Shown here: positions 1 through 5,568 of the stretch, one piece after another | How the letters are laid out: each line of letters starts with the position of its first letter | Numbering within the stretch: position 1 is the stretch's first letter | Assembly: GCA_024641365.1 (NCBI GenBank) | Contig: JAHEDF010000287.1 | Span: 1-5,568, forward strand | Source of the DNA: Planctomycetota bacterium | Lineage (GTDB): Bacteria; Planctomycetota; UBA11346 | Reading direction: 5' to 3' | DNA: 5,568 nt | Program-made: the position numbers and the translations under genes | The notes under the pieces: model-generated | The model's database searches: none | Told to the model about the DNA's origin: nothing | The model's input: only the letters and a program-made list of their open reading frames with translations

Positions 1-1
1 C

Positions 2-1699
2 GTGCAAATTACTCCTGTTGGCAACACCTTTCAGGTAAACGTTCATGATCGCTCGGCTGCGGTAAATGATGCAACGTGGAAATTGCGCAACGATGCCAAT
101 AGCGCCAATGATCCGAGTGGACTCGCGTATCAACGTGGTGGCCGCACTTTACGCACACCAACCTTTATTCTTGGTGAGGAGCCAGTCCATGTTTTAATGC
201 GTGGCTACGGCGTTATTTATGCCTCAATTGGCAATCATATTGTAATTCAAGGCCCATTGCACGGACAGATATTACGCAAGGTTTTACCGCCAAATGCAGC
301 AAAAGGTAAAAAGGATAAAGGTATTACGACTAGGGATGCGAATAGTGACTGGCGTTGGGTATCACTAAATCTTAAACAATATGCTGGCAAACAAGTTCAT
401 TTTGAAATAACTCCTGCCAGTGATGATTTTGCCATTGCAGCTATCACACAAAGTAAACAGATGGCGCCACCACAAAGTAATTTTGAATTACCAAATGCCA
501 GTGCACTCACTGATTTACCTAAACATACACAATCCTGGTTAGAACAGGCAATTGATACTTGGAATAAAAATGCGACCGACAATGCGCAAGCTATAGCACT
601 GGTCTCATATATAGTCAGTCATGCTGAATTGTTTGGAGGAACTGATAGCCGAGAACTCCTTAAGTTGCATGAACAACGTCAGGCCATTGCCAAAAACATT
701 CGTACGACGTCTCAATTAGCTATGGCTATGGCTGATGGTGATGGTAGTGATTGGTATATTAATATTCGTGGCGTCGCAAAAGCACAGGGAGACGTGGCGC
801 CGCGTGGTTTGCCAGAATCACTCTTCGGTAAACAACCACCAATAAAAAATGGCAGTGGTCGTTTGGAAATTGCTGAGCGCATGACAACTGCAAATAATCC
901 CCTATTTGCTCGCGTTATGGTCAATCGTATTTGGCATCACCTCATGGGATGCGGCTTAGTGCCTACCGTCGATATTTTTGGTGCCCTCGGAGAACGTCCC
1001 ACCCACCCTGAATTATTAGATTATCTCGCAACTGAATTTGTTAAACAAAAATGGTCAATAAAGCGCTTAATTCTCACTATTATGTCAACCGCTGCGTGGC
1101 AAATGAGTTCTGTTGTTAACCCTGCCTTTGCTGAAAAAGATCCCAATAACATTTATTATCACCATGCTTTAACGCGCAGACTGTCAGGCGAAATGATTCG
1201 TGACACCATGTTGCAATTAAGTGGTCAACTTAAAGACACGATGTACGGACGATCAATCCCTGTTCATTTATCGGATTTTATGCAAGGTCGCGGACGCCCT
1301 AAAGGCGGACCAATCGACGGTGACGGTCGTCGCAGTATTTATATTGCTGTGCGCCGTAATTTCCTTTCTCCTATGATGCTAGCTTTTGATACACCAATTC
1401 CCTTTAATACCATGGGGCGACGCAGTAATAGTAACGTGCCCGCACAAGCGCTCGCATTACTAAATGATCCCTTTATTGCCCAACAATGTGAATTGTGGAT
1501 TAAAAAAATCATCGCGGATAAATCACTGACCACTGAACAACTGATAGCGAAATTGTATACGGATGCATTTGCACATGAACCGTCGGTTCTAGAAAGTGCA
1601 GCGGTAAAAGATTTCTTAGGTCCCCAACCACAGGAAGCCGATTGGATCGCACTCGGACACACGCTGGTTAATGTTAAAGAATTTATATTTCTGAGATAG
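2..1699 (+). CDS. DUF1553 (PSD1) domain protein, 5'-truncated by window edge
   Basis: The last 565 codons of a PSD1-family protein; the frame is open to the left edge, so the GTG at 2-4 is probably an internal Val codon. Residues about 48-150 form the beta-rich module that precedes PSD1 in this family (RTLRTPTFIL, GPLHGQIL, DWRWVSLNLKQYAGKQVHFE). Residues about 160-275 are mostly helical and end in IRGVAKAQGDVAPRGLPE. DUF1553 proper covers about 280-565: NPLFARVMVNRIWHHLMGCG (299-318), FGALGERPTHPELLDYLA (326-343), a WSIKRLILTI segment (351-360), SNSNVPAQALALLNDP (475-490) and the closing NVKEFIFLR. Family members usually run 800-1100 residues with an N-terminal signal, a haem-binding PSCyt1 domain and DUF1549; those would lie upstream and no CxxCH is visible here. 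The product is probably exported. The biochemical role of the family is not established; a link to polysaccharide use is inferred from genome context. The DUF1501 gene follows after 10 bases, the classic pairing. Confidence 0.95.
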   Translation: MQITPVGNTFQVNVHDRSAAVNDATWKLRNDANSANDPSGLAYQRGGRTLRTPTFILGEEPVHVLMRGYGVIYASIGNHIVIQGPLHGQILRKVLPPNAAKGKKDKGITTRDANSDWRWVSLNLKQYAGKQVHFEITPASDDFAIAAITQSKQMAPPQSNFELPNASALTDLPKHTQSWLEQAIDTWNKNATDNAQAIALVSYIVSHAELFGGTDSRELLKLHEQRQAIAKNIRTTSQLAMAMADGDGSDWYINIRGVAKAQGDVAPRGLPESLFGKQPPIKNGSGRLEIAERMTTANNPLFARVMVNRIWHHLMGCGLVPTVDIFGALGERPTHPELLDYLATEFVKQKWSIKRLILTIMSTAAWQMSSVVNPAFAEKDPNNIYYHHALTRRLSGEMIRDTMLQLSGQLKDTMYGRSIPVHLSDFMQGRGRPKGGPIDGDGRRSIYIAVRRNFLSPMMLAFDTPIPFNTMGRRSNSNVPAQALALLNDPFIAQQCELWIKKIIADKSLTTEQLIAKLYTDAFAHEPSVLESAAVKDFLGPQPQEADWIALGHTLVNVKEFIFLR

Positions 1700-1701
1700 G
1701 A
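1698..1701 (+). promoter_or_regulatory. Ribosome binding site of the DUF1501 gene, overlapping the upstream stop codon
   Basis: AGGA lies 8 bases before the ATG at 1710 and shares bases with the TAG stop (1697-1699) of the DUF1553 gene. The overlap supports the chosen start and suggests translational coupling within one mRNA. Confidence 0.7.
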
Positions 1702-1709
1702 ACTTACTG

Positions 1710-3107
1710 ATGTTACCATACTCATTATCTCGTCGTTCTTTATTATCTCATGCTGCATGTGGGTTTGGTGCGATTGCATTGCAAGCCTTACTAAGCGATA
1801 AAGCATTTGGTGCTGAACCAAAACTGGCAAAAGGTCAGCATTATCCCGGCAAAGCAAAAAATGTCATTTTCCTTTATATGGATGGCGGCGTTTCTGCTGT
1901 CGATACGTTTGATCCCAAACCGCAATTACAAGCAGACGATGGCAAACCATTTAAAATGAAAATGGAGCCAACACAATTTAACAACAATGGCAATACATTA
2001 GGGAGCCCGTGGGCATTTAAACAATACGGACAAAGTGGAATTCCAGTAAGTGATTTATTTCCACATGTAGCAACGTGTGTTGACGACATGGCCGTCGTCC
2101 GCTCTATGACCTCTAATTTTTCTGAACACACTAATGCAAATTATTTCCTGCATACTGGCTCCGGATTACAAGGACGCCCAAGTATGGGCGCCTGGGCCAC
2201 CTACGGTCTTGGATCTACCTGCCAAAATTTACCCGGATTTATTGTTTTAAACGGCGGTCTTATTCCACCTGGTGGATTAGATTGTTTTAACAGTGGTTTT
2301 TTACCCGCTAGTTATCAGGGCTCATTATTCCGCGCCGCTATGGATCCGGTTGCTAATATTAAACGCTTAGAAAAAACAGCTGCTGAACAACAAAGAAAAC
2401 AAGCCTTAATGAAACAGCTTGACGAACAAGCGCTGCTCTCCCTGGGCACTAATGATGCTATAGAGTCGTCCATTAAAAATTATGAATTAGCCTATGCCAT
2501 GCAGACGTCTGTTCCCGATTTAATGGACATCAGTGGCGAAACAGCAGCAACCAAAGAACTGTACGGTATTGATAGTAAAAATAAACATACCAGTTCTTAT
2601 GCTTTACAATGTTTAGTGGCACGTCGACTCATAGAACGCGGTGTGCGCTTTATTGAATTAACCTGTCCGCACACAGGTAATGACCGTTGGGATCAACATG
2701 GTAATTTAAGAAAAGGACATCAAGACAATGCGCTTGCCGTTGATCAACCAATTGCCGGATTATTAAAAGATTTAAAATCGCGAGGACTTCTTGAATCGAC
2801 ACTGGTTGTATTTACTGGCGAATTTGGACGTACGCCATTTGCGCAAGGGAAAGACGGTCGCGATCATAATCCATTTGGTTTTTCTTTATGGATGGCGGGC
2901 GGCGGCATTAAGGGTGGCACCATATACGGAGCCACTGACGAATATGGTTACAAAGCGGTAGAAGGAAAATGTCAGCTGCATGATTTACATGCAACCATGT
3001 TACACCTCATGGGAGTCGACCATTTGCGTCAAACCTATCGCTGGGGTGGGCGTGATATGCGTCTGACTGATGTGCATGGTGAAATTATTCACGATATTGT
3101 GCTGTAA
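1710..3107 (+). CDS. DUF1501 family protein with Tat signal
   Basis: A complete 465-residue protein, the usual length for DUF1501 (PF07394), a family placed in the alkaline phosphatase/sulfatase-like fold clan. The N-terminus carries a twin-arginine signal: SRRSLL at 7-12, then a hydrophobic stretch to about 28, with possible cleavage near A35. This implies export as a folded protein. Family landmarks in order are IFLYMDGGVSAVDTFDPKP (53-71), SEHTNANYFLHTGSGLQGRP (138-157), DRWDQHGN (325-332), FTGEFGRTP (368-376), GRDHNPFGFSLWMAGGGIKG (383-402), HDLHATMLHLMGVDH (424-438) and YRWGGRDMRLTDVHGEI (443-459). The conserved Asp, His and Glu residues in these blocks are the likely metal-site residues by analogy with the clan, but no substrate or reaction is established. 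It is encoded 10 bases after the DUF1553 gene and has an AGGA ribosome site, so co-transcription is likely. The two products probably act together outside the cytoplasm. No frameshift or missing block is seen. Confidence 0.96.
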   Translation: MLPYSLSRRSLLSHAACGFGAIALQALLSDKAFGAEPKLAKGQHYPGKAKNVIFLYMDGGVSAVDTFDPKPQLQADDGKPFKMKMEPTQFNNNGNTLGSPWAFKQYGQSGIPVSDLFPHVATCVDDMAVVRSMTSNFSEHTNANYFLHTGSGLQGRPSMGAWATYGLGSTCQNLPGFIVLNGGLIPPGGLDCFNSGFLPASYQGSLFRAAMDPVANIKRLEKTAAEQQRKQALMKQLDEQALLSLGTNDAIESSIKNYELAYAMQTSVPDLMDISGETAATKELYGIDSKNKHTSSYALQCLVARRLIERGVRFIELTCPHTGNDRWDQHGNLRKGHQDNALAVDQPIAGLLKDLKSRGLLESTLVVFTGEFGRTPFAQGKDGRDHNPFGFSLWMAGGGIKGGTIYGATDEYGYKAVEGKCQLHDLHATMLHLMGVDHLRQTYRWGGRDMRLTDVHGEIIHDIVL

Positions 3108-3143
3108 TTAATTATTTTTTACAACTCCATCCAATCCTTAAAT

Positions 3144-3148
3144 AAGGA
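3144..3148 (+). promoter_or_regulatory. Ribosome binding site of the beta-propeller gene
   Basis: AAGGA ends 8 bases before the ATG at 3157. This favours that start over the in-frame ATG at 3178 (residue 8), which would shorten the n-region of the signal peptide. The rest of the 3108-3156 gap is AT-rich, with no convincing terminator or promoter, so read-through from the DUF1501 gene is expected. Confidence 0.75.
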
Positions 3149-3156
3149 ATCTTACT

Positions 3157-4110
3157 ATGTTGGCTATTTCAGCCCGTATGTTGCGCTTTGTCTGTATTTT
3201 AAGCGTTTTTGTTTTAAGCAGTGCTTATGCACTCGAACAAACTATCACCCATGACATTTTAATAACTGGTGGGAAAACCTATATTTGTACCAATGCCGCT
3301 GGTGATAAGGCAACCGTCGTTTGGACCTATGACAAACCATCACGTGAGGGTTGGGTGTTAGCAAACGGCAATGTACTTTTAGCCGTATCCAAAGGGAAGG
3401 ATTTTCCAGGCGGTGGCGCGGTTGAAGTGACACGAGAAAATAAAATTGTGTGGTCATACAAAGGTGAACAAAATGAGGTTAACAGTATTCAAAAAACCCC
3501 TGATGGTACGTATGTTTTAACCGAAGCTGGTCCAAATCCGCGTTTACGTGAAGTCCGCGCAGACGGCAGTATTGCACATGAATTTACACTCGCATGTCAA
3601 AAAAGTAACGCACATATGCAGACACGAATGACCAGAAAACTCGCCGATGGCACTTATCTATGTCCACATTTATTAGATTTCGCTGTTATTCAGTATGATA
3701 ATATGGGTAAGGAATTACATCGCATTGATACGACTGTCGCTGGAGACACCGAGCATAAAATACATAGCTGGCCATTTACCGCCATTCGTTTAGCTAATGA
3801 CAATACCCTCTGTGGATTAACGCATTCTAATCGCGTTGCTGAATATGATAGTAAAGGTGCCATCGTGTGGTCGATTACTAATGAAGAAGTTGGTGGCATT
3901 ATTAAAGATGCGTGCGGCATTCAGCGCCTGCCAAACGGCAATACCATAATTAATAGTTATGCAGCAAAACCTGGCGAGGTTCGTTTATTCGAGGTGACGC
4001 CTGATAAAAAAATAGTGTGGACATGGACATCCGCTGATAAATCGGGCGTTCACCACGCACATATTATTGCCACCAATGGTGAAGCATTACCCGAACCCGC
4101 CTTACGGTAA
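3157..4110 (+). CDS. Secreted beta-propeller protein (PQQ-like / arylsulfotransferase-like repeats)
   Basis: A 317-residue protein. Residues 1-25 look like a Sec signal peptide: a basic start, hydrophobic FVCILSVFVL, and an AYA cleavage site before L26. There is no lipobox. The mature part is a run of similar units about 45-50 residues apart, each with a [NDG]G[NT]-type turn followed by a strand and ending in a 'dGkivW' strand. Turns fall at LANGNVLL (68-75), TPDGTYVL (114-121), LADGTYLC (162-169), LANDNTLC (212-219) and LPNGNTII (258-265). The W strands are clearest at ATVVWTY, NKIVWSY, GAIVWSI and KKIVWTW. An N-terminal strand (about 33-58) and the C-terminal HHAHIIATNGEALPEPALR probably close a ring of about six blades. 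Such proteins are common beside DUF1553/DUF1501 genes in PVC bacteria. No catalytic residues of arylsulfotransferase or PQQ dehydrogenases can be assigned, so I call it a structural or binding propeller of unknown ligand. It is third in the apparent operon. Confidence 0.9.
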   Translation: MLAISARMLRFVCILSVFVLSSAYALEQTITHDILITGGKTYICTNAAGDKATVVWTYDKPSREGWVLANGNVLLAVSKGKDFPGGGAVEVTRENKIVWSYKGEQNEVNSIQKTPDGTYVLTEAGPNPRLREVRADGSIAHEFTLACQKSNAHMQTRMTRKLADGTYLCPHLLDFAVIQYDNMGKELHRIDTTVAGDTEHKIHSWPFTAIRLANDNTLCGLTHSNRVAEYDSKGAIVWSITNEEVGGIIKDACGIQRLPNGNTIINSYAAKPGEVRLFEVTPDKKIVWTWTSADKSGVHHAHIIATNGEALPEPALR

Positions 4111-4139
4111 GTCAGGCTACTTACCTTAAGTAATTTTTT
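4106..4139 (+). terminator. Possible terminator between convergent genes
   Basis: A 7-bp perfect stem, GGTAAGT (4106-4112) with ACTTACC (4119-4125), has a 6-base loop and includes the TAA stop of the propeller gene. A T-run at 4134-4139 follows 8 bases later, inside the 3' end of the opposing regulator gene. The stem is short and the T-run is not adjacent, so this is a weak intrinsic terminator at best. Its position in the 15-base gap between two converging genes is what makes it plausible. Confidence 0.4.
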
Positions 4140-5277
4140 GTTTTTCTCGGTATTCGAGCGCCGACATACCAAACGTTTGACCGAATACTGAATAAAAACG
4201 TTGTGGCGAGCTAAACCCGCAGCGAATTGCTATTTTTGCCACCGGTTGATTCGTAGTCAGCAACATATGACAGGCACGTTGCATGCGTGCCCGATGTATT
4301 TCGTCATGTATGGTGCGATTGAGTTCTTTGCGAAAACGTTGTTCTAGTGCGCGACGTGATAATCCACTGGCCAATACAACTTCGGGAACATGCAGAGCGG
4401 GATGATCATCCTGATGAATTAATCGTAGTGCAGCCAACACCGCCGAATCTTTAGTTGCGAAACTATCACTTGATCCGCGTACCACGATAGGGAGCGGTGG
4501 AATAACTACATGTTGAGCCTCTCTCGGCTCTCCATTTTTCATTAATTGATCTAATAAAGCCGCCGCTTCATAGCCCATGCGCTCGGTGTCGCATGGAACG
4601 GAGGTTAATGTTGGATTCGACATTTCGCATAAAACTTCTTCATTATCGACGCCCACAATTGCGATATCTTCAGGGACGCGTAAATGTAATTCCGCACATG
4701 CCATGGTTAATTTGACACCCATGGAATCATCTGCAGCCAATATAGCGATTGGTAATTCTAAGGTCTTCAGCCAGGTTTTTAAGGCGATACCTGGACCTCC
4801 CTGTCGATGCCACCAGGTGCGTGATTTTAGTAAAGTCGGAATTTTTTCCCTACTAATGCCGACTCGATCCATAAATCCTTGCCAACGTCGGTTAGACCAT
4901 TCACCTTCTGGCGCACCGCAAAATGCAAAGCGGTGATGTCCTGCCGCCAACATATGATCGGCGGCTGCTCGCCCCGTTGCCCAATCGTCATTTGCTGCTG
5001 AATGCACGCGTGGATGCGGCAAGGTGCGACAGACATCGACTATCGGTACATTAAGCGCCAATAAGTGTGGTACTTCTTCGGGCATTAAAACGCGGGTGAT
5101 AATGCCATCGCCATCCCAGGTGCGTTTATCGCGAATACGTGCGAGCGACCAACCATAGCCAAATAATTGCCAATTTCCCAGAGTTCGTGCATAGCGCATA
5201 ATACCACGCGCCACACCATGGTCATAGGCGGTGCTGACTTCCATAAATAAGGCCACACGCCGTCGCGGACTAAGCAT
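4126..5277 (-). CDS. XylR-family transcriptional regulator (LacI-type sensor plus AraC-type HTH)
   Basis: A 383-residue protein from the ATG at 5277, close to the roughly 390 residues of E. coli XylR. Residues about 7-270 match a periplasmic-binding/LacI-type sensor: VALFMEVSTAYDHGVARGI (8-26), the HxRFAFCGAP segment (115-123), ILAADDSMGVKL (179-190), VPEDIAIVGVDNEE (201-214) and CDTERMGYEAAALLDQL (229-245). Residues about 296-378 form an AraC-type double HTH: VPEVVLASGLSRRALEQRF (297-315), then PVAKIAIRCGFSSPQRFYSV (345-364) and FGMSALEYRE (369-378). There is no N-terminal LacI HTH, as is typical of this family. Members usually sense a sugar and control carbohydrate genes; the ligand cannot be read from sequence. 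An in-frame TTG at 5283 is another possible start; neither start has a visible Shine-Dalgarno sequence, and I prefer ATG because the family begins just before the first sensor strand. The gene converges on the DUF1553/DUF1501 operon and so is transcribed separately from it. Confidence 0.94.
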   Translation of the reverse strand: MLSPRRRVALFMEVSTAYDHGVARGIMRYARTLGNWQLFGYGWSLARIRDKRTWDGDGIITRVLMPEEVPHLLALNVPIVDVCRTLPHPRVHSAANDDWATGRAAADHMLAAGHHRFAFCGAPEGEWSNRRWQGFMDRVGISREKIPTLLKSRTWWHRQGGPGIALKTWLKTLELPIAILAADDSMGVKLTMACAELHLRVPEDIAIVGVDNEEVLCEMSNPTLTSVPCDTERMGYEAAALLDQLMKNGEPREAQHVVIPPLPIVVRGSSDSFATKDSAVLAALRLIHQDDHPALHVPEVVLASGLSRRALEQRFRKELNRTIHDEIHRARMQRACHMLLTTNQPVAKIAIRCGFSSPQRFYSVFGQTFGMSALEYREKQKIT

Positions 5278-5549
5278 GGTCAACAGTGTGTAGAAAATTG
5301 GCTCGGGGGAATAGGCATTTCAACTGACTATCCTGAGTACAACAACAAATTACATCCGCTTATTTTTGGATACCAATTCCGGCTCACTATATCCTAAATA
5401 ATAAGACACTTACATGGAGGACCGGAGAAACGGAGAAATACTAAGGTGGAAATCCTGTGGTTATTGAAAAAAGTACAGCTTTCCTCTTCGGTTCTCTGGT
5501 TCTCCATGTTAATCTGTTGCCATTACGGATGATTTGAGGCGCAATTAGT
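5278..5549. other. Non-coding region upstream of the regulator
   Basis: No convincing gene lies in this stretch. The part next to the regulator (5278-5411) should hold its minus-strand promoter. A TATAGT-like -10 can be read on the minus strand around 5387-5392, but no good -35 accompanies it. The pentamer TATCC occurs at 5329-5333 and 5390-5394, and inverted (GGATA) at 5368-5372; these could be operator half-sites, but such short words also occur by chance. The palindrome at 5412-5509 fills much of the remainder. Confidence 0.6.
5412..5509 (+). repeat. Imperfect palindrome with 8-base periodic arms (candidate dispersed intergenic element)
   Basis: Arms at 5412-5436 and 5485-5509 are complementary over 25 positions: 21 Watson-Crick pairs, three G-T positions (5420/5501, 5424/5497, 5433/5488) and one mismatch (5430/5491). 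The separating loop is 48 bases. In a plus-strand transcript the three G-T positions become G-U wobbles and the stem is almost continuous; in a minus-strand transcript they are A-C mismatches. The left arm is itself three tandem 8-mers: GGAGGACC, GGAGAAAC, GGAGAAAT (5416-5439). The right arm, read in reverse, shows the same period: GGAGAACC, AGAGAACC, then a degenerate third unit. The style (purine-rich GGAGAA/AGAGAA words in a palindrome) resembles short dispersed repeats that I recall from environmental bacterial genomes. Multicopy status cannot be shown from one window. Confidence 0.75.
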
Positions 5550-5568
5550 ATGACTTACTGCTTATGCG
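5550..5568 (+). CDS. Possible start of a plus-strand gene cut by the right edge
   Basis: An ATG at 5550 is preceded by TGAGG (5535-5539) at a spacing of 10 bases, and the frame stays open for the six codons left in the window (MTYCLC). That is too short to identify anything. If real, the gene would be divergent from the regulator and would share its upstream region. Confidence 0.2.

Noticed and set aside
2..4. GTG at the left edge as the true start of the DUF1553 gene
   Set aside because: The protein would begin part-way through the family's normal architecture, and the frame is open to the edge, so truncation by the window is the simpler reading.
1339..1857. A 172-codon minus-strand reading frame antisense to the DUF1553/DUF1501 junction
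   Set aside because: It runs opposite strongly conserved coding blocks in two known families, and its translation shows no domain.
3101..3120. AT-rich palindrome and T-run after the DUF1501 stop as a terminator
   Set aside because: The palindrome TAATTAATTA has no GC stem, so it would not form a stable terminator hairpin.
3118..3144. TTTACA and TAAATA as a promoter before the propeller gene
   Set aside because: The spacing is 15 bases and the -10 element would run into the ribosome site, leaving almost no leader. AT-rich gaps give such matches by chance.
4577..4936. A 119-codon plus-strand reading frame opposite the regulator
   Set aside because: It is antisense to the conserved sensor domain of the XylR-type protein and resembles no family.
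5394..5507. A 37-codon minus-strand reading frame starting MENQRTEEE across the palindrome
   Set aside because: It is made almost wholly of the palindrome arms and loop, has no ribosome site and no recognisable domain; a by-product of the repeat.

Overview
The window reads as chromosomal DNA from a PVC-superphylum bacterium (Planctomycetota, Verrucomicrobiota or Lentisphaerota). The basis is family content: a DUF1553 (PSD1) protein followed at once by a DUF1501 protein, a secreted beta-propeller protein, and a XylR-type regulator that fuses a LacI-like sensor to an AraC-type HTH. All four families are strongly expanded in that group. Base composition is moderate (mid-40s % GC by eye). I cannot place it to genus.

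Layout. Positions 2-1699 (+) hold the C-terminal part of a large DUF1553 protein; its usual N-terminal cytochrome/DUF1549 part lies off the left edge. Ten bases later, 1710-3107 (+) encodes a complete DUF1501 protein with a twin-arginine signal. After a 49-base gap, 3157-4110 (+) encodes a beta-propeller protein with a Sec signal peptide. These three genes look like one operon for envelope or secreted proteins. They meet a convergent gene on the minus strand at 4126-5277, a XylR-family regulator. The two coding regions are only 15 bases apart, and a small hairpin spans the junction.

The right-hand 5278-5568 is essentially non-coding. It holds the regulator's upstream region, an imperfect palindrome at 5412-5509 built from an 8-base periodic purine-rich unit, and a possible start of a further plus-strand gene at 5550.

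How the genes may work together: DUF1553/DUF1501 pairs have no firmly established biochemical role. They are exported and are often found near polysaccharide-degradation genes in PVC genomes. A sugar-type sensor beside them fits a carbohydrate-related role, but this is inference. The regulator is convergent with the operon, so its direct target may instead be a divergent gene beyond the right edge. I see no CRISPR array, tRNA, rRNA or complete transposon. The least explained piece of the window is the palindrome at 5412-5509.
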